From: Garcia nutans
Taxonomy: Eukaryota; Streptophyta; Magnoliopsida; Malpighiales; Euphorbiaceae
Length of the DNA: 64,000 bases
Reading direction: 5' to 3'
NCBI GenBank assembly: GCA_947685225.1
Contig: CANTUV010000003.1
Location: forward strand, 7,200,001-7,264,000
Shown here: positions 12,801 through 24,800 of the stretch, piece after piece
Position numbering within the stretch: the first letter of the stretch is position 1
How the letters are laid out: each line of letters begins with the position of its first letter
Made by a program: the position numbers and the translations under genes
Notes under the pieces: generated by a model
What the model was told of the DNA's origin: nothing
Seen by the model: only the letters and a program-made list of their open reading frames with translations
The model's database searches: none

Positions 12801-15800
12801 AGATTTCAAGAAGAAGAACCAGTGGTGGGTCCAGAGCAATTTCTGACCTCTAGAGTAATACTTAGAGGCAATCAACATGTGAAGCAAGTCTTGGTGAAAT
12901 GGCTAATCTACCTTCTACTGATGCTACTTGGAAGAATTTAAGCTTCATCATTCATCAATTTCCTGAAGTTATGCCATCTTGGGGACAAGAATGGTTTAAA
13001 GGGGAAGACATTGTTATATATCACAGGAGGAAAAAGGTTAGAATGTGAAATGAAGTAATAGGAAACCTAGTTGGACCTGCTGGAGCTGATTGATTTGGTA
13101 GTTAGGATTATGAGGTCAGCCTATAATTGGGAATATATAGCAGTAACAGAGTGCATAGGTGGCAATTGGAAGAGGAAATGGAATATTTTCTGTTATTTTG
13201 TCTTTTAGCTCAATTCTACTATAACTTATGAATGTAGAGATGCCAAAGGATTAGCAATTATCAATATCAGAATTACTTCTTCTATTTCCTTTCTCTTCTC
13301 TTCTCTCCTTTCTCTCTTCTTTCTAATTTCTGCTCTCTCTTCCCCTGATTCTCTCCCTTCCTCTCTGTTTCTCTCTCTCTTTTCTATATTTCTAGCTTCT
13401 GGGACATTAAAAGTGCCTTTGAATTTGAGGCACATTGAGCAGGTTTCTAGGTTTGTTATACTGTTATAATTTTACACAACATTTTATATTATTTAACCCT
13501 TTCTTTTAACTTGAATCTTCCAAACATTTATCAAAGAGGAAAATAAATGTTGACTTTTAGACTAATTTCTTATAATTCTCGACTTGAATTTCCATCAATT
13601 AAACGCATCCATTGAATTTTTCACCAAAAAGAAGATTGGATGATGTTATCTATCCGCAATGAAACTGATTGTATCAAGCTAACTAGAAGTAAATAGGAAT
13701 AAAGAGATGAAAATAGAAGGAATAGAGGAGGAATAGAGAAGTGAATAGGAAGAACTAGGAGAAGAAAGAATAGAAGGAATAATTGATAATTGTATACAGA
13801 ATGCTTCAATCAATACAATCTTCTCTATTTTGCCTAACATACTAACAAAATGCCAAAACTGAGCAAAATAATAACTAAATTCCCTAATTCTCTCTTTCTC
13901 TGCACCTAACAATGCGGTATGTTATTTGTCTTGTCCTATTGACAACACATCATTCTCATCATATTCTCATCATTCTCTCAATATTCCTTCTTTCTTCTTC
14001 TATATGTGACAAGTGAGTTGTTGGAATTTGTTAACACAGCAGAGAAGGAAGAATTCTCTTTGTATATTAGCTCAAAGGTTACAAGGTTACATGAATATAT
14101 ATATACAAGTAAAGGCTCTAAAGTGGAGAACAAGTCTCCTATATTTACTCCTAAAAACACTCTCCTAAAAACACTCCTAATATTAAGGAACCTTGCTTTA
14201 TTCTGTACCAAATATATCTAACACTCCCCCTCAAGTTAGAGCATATATGTCGAGCATGCCTAACTTGTTACAAAAGTAGCTAACCCGAGACCCATTTAAA
14301 GCTTTTGTAAAGATGTCACCAAGTTGTTCTCCCGTCTTGACATATTCTGTAGAGATGATGCCTTGTTGTATCTTTTCTCGGATAAAGTGACAGTCGATCT
14401 CAATATGTTTGGTTCGTTCATGAAATACTGGGTTAGAAGCAATATGAATAGCCGCCTTGTTATCACACCACAACTTTGCTGAGGATGTTTTGAAACCTAT
14501 TTCCTCTAGGAGCTGACGAATCCAAATAACTTCACAAGTAGATTGTGCCATAGCACGGTACTCGGATTCAGCGCTGGAGCGAGACACCACTTTTTGTTTC
14601 TTGCTTTTCCAAGATACTAGGTTTCCTCCCACAAACACACAATATCCTGTAGTTGACCTTCTATCAACTTTCGAACCTGCCCAATCTGCATCAGAGAAAC
14701 ACTCAACATCCAAATGACCATGATTGCTGTAGAGAATGCCTCTCCCAGGAGCACTCTTCAAGTAACATAAAATTTGTCCCAACGTTTCCCAATGTGCAAT
14801 AGTTGGAGCAGACATGAATTGACTCATGATACTAACTGAGTAAGCAATATCTGGTCGTGTTACAGTAAGATAGTTCAATTTGCCAATCAGCCGCCTATAC
14901 ATCTCAGGGTCAGAAAATAATTCCCCATCAGTTGTTAGCTGGACATTAGGTGTCATTGGAGCACTACATGGTTTTGCACCTAATTTACCAGTGTCTTTCA
15001 GAAGGTCAAGAACATACTTTCTTTGAGATAAGAATATACCCCGCTTACACCTAGATACTTCAATGCCCAGAAAGTACTTCAAGAGACCCAAATCCTTTGT
15101 TTGGAATTGGGATTGGAGAAATAGTTTAAGTGATGAAATGCCAGCTGAGTCACTCCCCGTAATGACAATATCATCAACATACACTACAAGTAGAATTACT
15201 CCAGCACTCGACTTTTTGAAAAACACTGAGTGATCACACATACTCTTTGTCATGCCAAAAGTTTGTACTACTTCGCAGAACCTCCCAAACCAAGCCCGAG
15301 GACTTTGTTTTAAACCATATAGAGATTTGCGAAGCCTACATACTTTACCATTCTCCCCCTGAGCAACAAAGCCAGGCGGTTGCTCTAAATAGACCTCTTC
15401 TTGAAGATCACCATGAAGAAAAGCATTTTTAACATCAAGCTGGTGCAAGGGCCAATCATGACGGGCTGCTAAAGAGATAAACAAACGAACAGAAGATAAT
15501 TTTGCCACAGGAGAGAATGTATCAGAATAATCAATACCATACACTTGAGCATACCCCTTTGCAACTAAGCGAGCCTTAAGACGAGCCACAGAACCGTCTG
15601 GTTTAACTTTAACAGAGAAAATCCACTTACACCCAATAGTCTTCTTCCCTGCAGGAAGGGTTACAAGATCCCAAGTACCATTTGCTTCCAAGGCGGCCAT
15701 TTCCTCTGCCATTGCTGCTTGCCAACCAGGATGAGATAAAGCTTGGGTAACAGTTTTGGGGGTAGATACTGAATCCAGATTACTCACAAAACACCGAGAC

Positions 15801-18800
15801 AAGGAAGACAAATGGTCATAACTCACAAATGAGGAAATGGGATGAGTACATGAACGTTTACCTTTTCTAATAGCAGCAGGAAGGTCAAGATCAGACTGTG
15901 GAAGAACTGAAGGAGCTTCCAACGAGGCGACAGGTGGAGGATGTGAGTCAGTAATGGCCAATCTTCTGGAGTATACCTGGTCAAAACGAGGGCGAGAGAG
16001 AGGTGGTATAAGAATAGGAACCGGTTCATTATTAGTGGACTCTGGAATATGAGTAGGATCGGTAGTGGAATCAGGACTCCTATGAATAACATAAATTAAA
16101 AGATCATCTTCCTCCCCCTGACTGGCATATGTAGATGGTGAGGGAAAAAATGGAGTTTTCTCAAAGAAGGTAACATCCACAGAGACAAGATATCGGTTCA
16201 ATTCGGGAGAAAAACAACGGTACCCCTTTTGTTGTCGAGAATACCCAAGAAAGACACACCGAAGAGATTTGGGATCCAATTTGGTAACATGTGGACGGAC
16301 ATCACGCACAAAGCAAGTGCACCCGAAGATACGAGGACTAATAGGAAACAACGCTCTGGAGGGAAACAAGACACTGTATGGAGTTATACCCTTGAGAACA
16401 GCGGAAGGCATTCGGTTGATCAAAAAACAAGCTGTAGAAACGGCATCAGCCCAAAAACGTTTAGGTACCTTCATTTGAAAAAGGAGTGCACGAGAAACCT
16501 CAAGGAGATGTCTATTTTTCCTTTCGGCGACCCCATTTTGAGAGGGTGTATCAACACAAGAAGTTTGATGAACAATACCGTTCTGAGACATATAGGACTG
16601 AAATGAACTAGACATGTATTCTTTTGCGTTATCACTGTGCAGGATACGAATAGTCCTATTAAATTGAGTTTTAATTTCAGCACAAAAGGAGCAAAAAATC
16701 GAAAACAACTCAGAACGATTTTTCATTAAAAATAACCAAGTACACCGAGAGTGATCATCCATAAAAGTAACAAAGTACATAAAACCAGCTTGGGAAGTGA
16801 CCGGACAAGGACCCCAAACATCAGAATGTACTTTCTCAAAAGGGAACTCAGCCCGGTTAATCACTCGAGGAATTAAATGTGAACGATGATGTTTCGCAAA
16901 CTGACATGACTCACAATCTAAACTAGACAAAGACTGAAATTGTGGATAAAACTTTTTTAAGGAAGACAATGAGGGGTGACCAAGGCGACAATGAACTTCT
17001 GAAGGAGACAGGGAACCATTACACACCAACGAAGTGGAAATTTGATCATCAAGAAGATAAAGGCCATTCGACTTGTGTCCTCTACCAATAATCCGCCTCG
17101 TCAAAAGATCCTGAAACACAACATTGACAGGAAAAAATGTAACACAACAATTTAATGTTTCAGTAATTGTGCTAACCGACAACAAATTAAATGAAAACTT
17201 AGGTATACACAAGACTTTTGACAACGGAAGAGATGGAGTTGGGTTGGCAGTACCAATACCAGTAGCACAAGTTTTAGATCCATCGGCTAAAGTAACATAA
17301 CGATGAATATCAGGTTTCTTTAACGAAGATAAGAGACTCGGGTTACCTGTCATGTGGTCTGTGCAACCAGAATCAATGACCCAACCTGGTGTGCTAGAGA
17401 TACCTGATTTAGCAGCAGCAGCAACGGAAGAGTCCACAGTCTTGGAAGCGCGATATTTAGAGAGCTCAACAAATTCTGCTGCAGATATTGTCACAGTATC
17501 TGAAGAGCTGGATGCACATTCTTGACTAGCCATATTGGCTCGAGACTGCTTGTTTAACAGCTTCTTACAGAAACGTTTAGTATGGCCTGGTTCACGACAG
17601 TAGTAACATATAACATTTGAGTCCCGATGACCAGTACTCCCACGATTATTCCCCCCTTTACCCTGATTTCCATACTGGCCGGAATCTCGACTCACGAGAG
17701 CACTAGGAGCGGATGTCATTAGATTTGAACCTTCACTTCGGAGCACTCGAGAAAATGTTTCCCTCAAATTAGGAACTTCACTACCAGAGAGAATTTGGGA
17801 CTTTGCTGTTTCAAATGCTGGAGATAAACCTGCAAGAAAACACATGACACCCATCTGCTCTCGTTGACTCTGTTGGACTTTAATGTCTGGACTAAAAGGC
17901 ATTAAGACATTAAGGTCCTCAATAATCCTTTTTACCTCCCCAAAATACACTGTAAGAGGCTTGTCCCTTTGCTCAGCTCGATATAATGCCACACAAGTAT
18001 CATACATACGGTTCAAATTTCCTTTACCCGAGTATAAAAATTCGAGATACTTCATTAAGTCTTTGACAAACTCACAATGACCAATCAAACCAACCACATC
18101 ACGACCAATACAGTTTTGTATTTGCAAAAATAATTGGGAATCTTCTCTTACCCAAAGTTTTCTAGCATCACCTTGTGGGGGATCATCCGTCAGGTGGTCA
18201 TCCTTATCTACACTTCTCAAGTAAATTTTAATAGTCTTATGCCATTCTAGGAAATTGTTTTCATTCAACTGGTGTTCTATGATCTTATTAACTACTGGAA
18301 GCACATCAATAATTTTCTTATCATCCATGACGAAATGCACCACAAGTTAAATGCAACAACAAATCCAAAATAATACCCAAAGAGTATTACCAAAAACAAT
18401 TCCACAAGACCAGAATTTTAACAAATCCAACGGAATCAGCAGCTAAAAAAAATGCAGAAAAACAGAAGACTAGGAATCTGATTACTGTTCACAGGTCGGA
18501 ATACTGTTCACTGAGTACTGTTCACAGGCCGGAAATCACCAGAATGCCAGAACCGACCACCGGGATGGGCAGCTGGGTCCACTGCGACGCCGGAAAACAA
18601 AAAACCGTTCGCCGGAAATGCAGCCACGCGCTCCCACGCGCCGGCGCGTGAAACTGCCGGAAATGCTTCTGACGGCGCGTGACAGCCACTCACCGGTAGG
18701 ATGGCCGCCGGACTTCGGGTACCGGCCGATACGACCCCTGTGCTACTTCTGAAGGTGGAGGTGAGAACTAAAAATGGTCCTAGGTGTATGACCTAGACCA

Positions 18801-21800
18801 CAAACCAAACTGCCCCAAAGAGAACCCTAAATTTTCCAGCCCCTCACTGCAGGAAGCTCACACAGAAATTTTCCAGCCTCTAAATTTGCTCTGATACCAT
18901 GTTAACACAGCAGAGAATGAAGAATTCTCTTTGTATATTAGCTCAAAGGTTACAAGGTTACATGAATATATATATACAAGTAAAGGCTCTAAAGTGGGGA
19001 ACAAGTCTCCTATATTTACTCCTAAAAACACTCTCCTAAAAACACTCCTAATATTAAGGAACCTTGCTTTATTCTGTACCAAATATATCTAACAGAATTC
19101 AATAGAATAGAGCAATTTGACAGAAATGTACTTATGTCATAAGTACTTGGGCAAAAACATATTGCAAGTCAGACCAATTTAGTATTGGAACCTGCTGATA
19201 TTGGATCCTAACATGGAGTGTTTGGTTAAGAAGAATAAGAGAGAATGAGAAAAAGAAAAGAAAAAAAAAGACAGAGAGAGGGAAAATAGAGAAAGGTGGT
19301 CAAGCGTGGAGAGATTGAGATTAGGAACACAATTCCATTACGGTTCCACAATGAGAGTAAAGTTAACTACCCTAATATACACTCTGGGACAAGAACCATT
19401 CTAATACACCTCAGCTAACTCTGTATTCGAAACATTTGTGCTCCACTAGAGGATAATTTATTATATTCCAATGTCAAAGGAATACTTAAAGGTTGAATGT
19501 ACATGAGTGCTAAATGTTCCAACATAATATACCTAAAACTTGGGTTTCTCTACCATGTTGACAAGCTAATGCCAAAAGGTTATTGTGATATTAATCTATG
19601 ATTTTTAATAATGGTTGATTTGACCATTTTGTAATGAAATTTTAGTCCATCTTATGTTTTTCTCGGTTTCTCCATGGATGATACATCAACTGCTAACAAA
19701 TAGCTGACATGACATGAGAAACAACCATTTTTTGTCATTCATCCAACTATTAAATTTTGCATACTTTTTTTGAATGCCTTTTTTAAACATATTTATTGAA
19801 TTCTTGTTTATGAGTGAATTTGCAGCATAATAAATACGTGGAAGCAGCAACTTGTCCGGAATGTTTTAATCTGATTTAGACCCATTCTATTACACAATTA
19901 CAATTAGCATTTCCATTATTTTGTCTAGTTCCATTGTTTAAAACCTTGTATTAATATGTTTTAAAAATTACAAAATTTTATTGAGGTGTATTTTGAGATA
20001 TATTAACATGTTATGATTATGGCAAAAGGATTGTGTCACAGGATGTTTGACTAGGAAATCCAAGTCAATTAACTTTGCCTTCCCTTTGTTTCGATTTTTT
20101 GAACACCCTATTTTTAATTAATTACTTGAACTCATCAACCGGAGTTTAAATTTTGGATTTCGTTAAGAGGTAGCTCCTTTTATGTTGTCAATTTGAACTT
20201 GCTCGATCCGTGCAATTACGACCAAATCTTCGTAATTCTTTGGATAAATTTTGTTAGATGTTTATTATTCATAGTGTCCTTTAAATAGGATAAATCTTAT
20301 CATAAAAATATGAAAAATATATTTTGGGCTTCCTAAATTATATTTTAGTTTTCCTAAATAAATAAATCTATTATAGGAAACATTAGAAAATAACCAAACA
20401 ATAAATAGAAACCTAATTAATTAAAAACAGGAAATCTAAACAATTACAATAATGGAAATTAGCTACGACATTTAAGCCCGCAAAGGCATATGTAACATTG
20501 CTCTCCTCCCAAAGAAAGAGCTTGTCCTCAAACTTGAAACTTGGATAAACCTGTCGAGAATGATTGACACTCTCCTAGGATTTTAGGTTTCCTTACTTGT
20601 TCCTCCTATGTATCAGATTCATGAATGTCTCTCAGCTCTAGCCAGAATAGCTTCTTACGCTGATGCACAATGGTTCATCACAATTATAACAAAAACTCTT
20701 TGCCCCCCATTCTGCCACTTCTGCCCTTGTTATTTTTTTATAAATTTGTGGATGATTTCACTTCAGTAGTTCCCCTAAATTATTGCTGCCCTGAGAAGGT
20801 TGAGATGTTGAGGTTGCCATATTAGAAAGATAATTGCTCTTACTGCCTTGCCAAGATCCATTTCGTGTCATTGCTTCTTCTAGTACCCTCTGTATTGTTT
20901 CAAAAGCTCAGGTCACATTCATTGCATAAGCCAAATCCAATGAAGCTTGTAGCTCAACATCAAGCGGGATAGCATCAGCTATCCCATTTGTAAAAAAACT
21001 AACTTGTTTGTCAACTCTGACATAGTTGCTCACTCTTGCCAAACATTCTTGGAATTGTCGTCGATATTCCTCAACCGTGCCCGTTTGTTATTGAGCAGCT
21101 CCTGGTGGTTCAAATTGATGGGTGCAAGAATCCTTGAACTCTAACTAATCTATTGAGGGATTTTTCAACTCTAGTTGGTGGTACCATAATTCTGCCTCCT
21201 TGAACATATGAAACGCAGCCAATTCCACTTTGTTTGTCTCCTACGTTTGTTGGTTAGAGAAAAACTTCTCACACTCGTGTAGCCAAATTAACGGGTCTTT
21301 GGAGCCATCAAAAGTCATAAAGTCTAATATGATATATCGTAGAACCACCCACTCCCTTGAGATGTACTCCGGGTGGCTAATATCCTGAATGGGTTCGATT
21401 GTGGCTGTTGTTCTAGATGATTGTTGCTACTTGCAGTTCCTGCAAAGTCCTTGCCCATACTGCGATTAGCCCAGCCAGTAGTTCCTTGAAATGGAGCGAG
21501 ATCTATTACATCTGGCTGCTTAGCCGGTTTTCCACTTCTGCAACCCTAGCATCCTTTAAAACTTGAGCCTCCTATATTAGAGATTGTAGGTCACCATTTT
21601 TGGAGGAATTATCCATCATGTTAAGCTCTGATATCAATTCATTATGATTATGAGAAAAAGACCATGTAACAGTCAATTAAATTTTCCTTCCTTTTATTTT
21701 GATTCCTTGAACATTCTATTGTTAGTTAATTACTTAAACTTATTAAAAGGAGCTTAAATCTTAGACCTCATTAAGAGGGAGCTTCAAACCTTTGTAAATT

Positions 21801-24800
21801 TCTGTTTATTTTAGTCCTTTAAATAGAACAAGTCTTATTATAAAAATAGGAAAAATGTATTTTTGGTTTTCTGAACTGTACTCAAGTCTTTCTAAATAAA
21901 TAAATCTATTACAAGAAACAATCCAACAGTGAATGGAAAATAACCTAACAATAAATAGGAACCTTAATTAATTAGAAATAGGAAATCTGAACAATTAAAA
22001 TAATGGAAACTAGCTACCACTTTTAGAATAGATACGACATCCATAATATATCATTTCTTGGATGGTGTTAACGTTACGAAATTTTTTGTATGGTCTTGGA
22101 AGCTAATTTTATTTTATCCTTGAGATGGATATTTGTCTCTTGCTTATATTTTTTTATTATGATCTTTGTTATGATTATGGTTTTTTTAGCTGGTCAATGA
22201 TAGAGTTTTAGAGGGATGCTAGTCCTTAATTGTTGCTATGCAATGAAGATTGTCTATTGTACAAGGGTCATGTATTATCCGTGTATCAGCTGCTGCCATA
22301 TGAGCAGAAAAATAATAATGTTTTTAATTTTACTTTCTCTGCTCATGGCTTGACCATTTTCTCCTACCTAGTATGTATTATTTACATTTTCTTATTAGCT
22401 ACTTAATAGGGTCAATCATATCATTAGGATAATAGGATTTATGCCTCAAGCACGACATTTTTAAATGTCGCTTAGGTGTGATAACCCTTGCCTTATGAGT
22501 TTGAAGTTATTTGGGTTCTGAACTGTGTTAGCTTGTGTCTTATGGATGAAACTCAGTGTGAATTTGGTGTGTGCATAAAAATTAGCTGTCTGTTGTGGTT
22601 GATCCTATCATTGATTTTTGGTATTCAATGATAGTCTTGTGCATAAGCTCTCAAGTGGGTTAGTGCAGATTTTAAGCTTTTTAAACTATATGCCAAGAAT
22701 CATAGGTGTTAACAAAGCTTATCCATGGTGCTTTAACCCTCCCATATCTCCACTCATTATCCATGGTGCTGTAACCCTACAATGCCACCCACTGAACTTT
22801 ATTTCATCTGCCAGCTGACCATGGTCTCTCTGCTCTCCTGTTTTCTCAACAAAACTCTGTTCGGAACCTCCTCTAAATTTGTTCCTGTGCTTTCATTTCA
22901 TATACCTCACAGATGCCATATATGGTGTATATTGAATTGAAAAATAAAAGCTAGATGCAATGTTCAGAGGTGTTTATGTTGTCTGATTATCTTTTACATT
23001 CTTCCAGGGGTTGACACATCATTGCCTGCTCTAGAGCTTGCTAGAAAAAATATTATTCTTAACCACTTGGACCCAAGAAGAATATCATTTTTGAGGGAAG
23101 ACGCAACTGCCTTTATGAAAGGTGCCCTTTCCAGAAATGAATCATGGGACATAGTCATTTTGGATCCTCCTAAATTAGCGCCAAAAAAGAAGGTATGGCA
23201 GTATGCACTTTACCAATCTTATTTTACTGAATTTCCAACAACATTTAGATTTGGTTTGGGTTTGAAACTTTTACATTCTTTTTATATGTTGGCTTGATGA
23301 ATGGGAGTCTACTTCTCGTGTTATATTTTGACCAACTAAACTGTCAATTTTAAAACACGGACTTTCATTAGTTAAGATAGTCAGGCCAATTTTCTAGTCG
23401 GATGAGTATTAAATTCAGTTGCCAATAGGTTAGTTTTAAAATAATATCATCTTAACTGTGCTATGAACATGATTAGCAACTGGTTTTGTACAAAACCTTA
23501 ATTCCCATTTGCAGTGACTATTACACTGTTCCAGTGATCTCAAAGCAGCTGTTAATTTGTTTTGTTAATGAGAAATAGAAATACAGAATCCTGTAAAGTG
23601 ATGTTTTCATTCAATTAAGTACAGATATTTGGTCATTCTACAAGTAACTATTGCATGTAGAAGGGCACTGTTCTGTAGCAACAATTCACACAAACTCACA
23701 GTAGCAATCAGTTAGAGAATCAGAGTTAGAGAGATAGAAATAGGCAGAAAAGAGAAGAGAAGAAAGGAGATGAGAGAAGAAGGAAAAGAATGGTTTTAGA
23801 GAGGAATTGTATTAGGATAATTCATATATGATGTAGTAATAGGTATTACAATTCTTATACCTTTAGCAGCCTACTTTTACAGCTCATCAATTCTAATATT
23901 CCCCTCACTGAACATTCCCTGACCAAAGGTAGTTATCCTTTTGTCTTTTATACACCTCTACTCTTTCTAATGGTTTCTCCATCTTACCCTCAATCTGATT
24001 GTTGTTCACATAGCCCACTAATTTCCCCAATTTCCGCTCTCTTCTTCTCTTATATGTAGCAATTCCCCCCTCTTTAGCACATTCTTGTCCCCAAGAATGA
24101 CAAAATTCAGGAAAATGAGCTTGAATGAAGGTTGCATCCTCCCAAGTAGAATCAGCTATAGGCAAGTACATCCATTTGACCAGGACCTGCTGGATGTGTT
24201 GATTTGCTCGATAAATGACCCTGGAGTTCAGTATTTTCTCTGGAGCAACAATGAATTCATCTTTCTTCATGGCTGGCAACTCAGTAATCTCAACTTCCCT
24301 TGACCCAATCTTCTTTTTCAGTAAACTGACATGGAACATTGGATGAATGTGAGAAGTAGATGGCAGTAGCAGTTTGTATGCAACTGTACCAATTTTCTCA
24401 ATGATCTTATAGGGCCCATAGTACTTGGTTGCCAATTTTAAACTCCTGCGAAGTGCCAAGGATGCTTGGCGATAGGGCTGAAGCTTGAGATAGACCATAT
24501 CACCAATCTGAAACTCTCTCTGTTCTATTTTTATCTGGATGGTGCTTCATCCGAGCTTTAGATTGGGTGAGTTGATCCTTAATTTGTTGATTAAGCTGCT
24601 CCCTTTCATGGAGAAAAATTTCCACAGCTGCAACTCTTATAGGAAAAGATAAAAATGGAGGTGATGGAGATAGATAGCCATAAAGAGCTTGAAAAGGAGT
24701 AATCCGTACAGCACTATGATTTGTAGTGTTATACCAATATTTTGCTAGGTGTAACCAGTAGAACCATTTGGATGGCTGATGGTGAGCAATACATCAAAGA

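Larger units (their letters stand above)
10956..13411 (+). mobile_element. Internally deleted Ty3 element
   Basis: A complete pair of LTRs (10956-11345 and 13012-13411) flanks only about 1.7 kb of internal sequence. The element has a perfect tRNA-Met primer site (TGGTATCAGAGC at 11349-11360), a PPT (AAAGGGGAAG, 12998-13007) and a near-perfect target duplication (AGTGT at 10951-10955, AGTGC at 13412-13416). The interior holds part of gag, then jumps to an RNase H fragment and to the end of integrase; protease and RT are gone. It lies in the same orientation as the host gene, so its LTR could in principle supply a promoter or poly(A) site inside the intron. Confidence 0.88.
14029..19094 (-). 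mobile_element. Intact young Copia retrotransposon
   Basis: A complete 5066-bp element with two 195-bp LTRs (14029-14223 and 18900-19094) that differ by only two substitutions by my reading, an exact 5-bp target duplication (GAATT at 14024-14028 and 19095-19099), a perfect tRNA-Met primer site (18888-18899), a PPT (14224-14237) and one uninterrupted gag-pol ORF. It sits antisense to the host gene within intron 2. All signals needed for autonomous transposition are present. If a rate of 1.3e-8 substitutions per site per year is assumed, 2/195 differences correspond to about 0.4 million years. Confidence 0.97.
20009..22039 (-). mobile_element. Gag-only Ty3-like non-autonomous element (TR-GAG type)
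   Basis: Two related LTR-like direct repeats (20009-20470 and about 21639-22039) flank about 1.17 kb that encodes only a decayed gag on the minus strand. A worn primer site, GCTCTGATATCAAT (21624-21637), lies next to the right repeat. The shared LTR text includes GTCAATTAA, TTAATTACTTxAACT, AAATAAATAAATCTATTA and TAATGGAAA. No protease, RT or integrase was seen. Structures with LTRs and only gag are known in plants as TR-GAG elements. The end TSD was not resolved; LTR divergence is high, so the element is old. Confidence 0.75.
10793..23007 (+). other. Giant intron 2 (about 12.2 kb) filled with retrotransposons
   Basis: Donor GTATAATT, acceptor ATTCTTCCAG. It contains three separate LTR elements: a plus-strand Ty3 (10956-13411), a minus-strand intact Copia (14029-19094) and a minus-strand gag-only Ty3-like element (20009-22039). 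Without them the intron would be about 2.7 kb. The exons on both sides match in phase, supporting a single intron. Confidence 0.85.

Noticed and set aside
13670..13911. Solo LTR between the two elements
   Set aside because: TG...CA-like ends are present but no target duplication or second copy was found; kept only as a low-confidence note.
14006..14221. 71-aa ORF and its partner at 13978-14211
   Set aside because: They lie across the Copia LTR and its flank; the equivalent frame at 18858-19082 is the other LTR. They are LTR sequence, not genes.
16229..16606. Plus-strand ORFs within the intact Copia
   Set aside because: Shadows of the minus-strand integrase reading frame.
18508..18693. 61-aa GC-rich ORF in the Copia leader
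   Set aside because: GC richness and palindrome explain it; no domain, and leader location argues against a gene.
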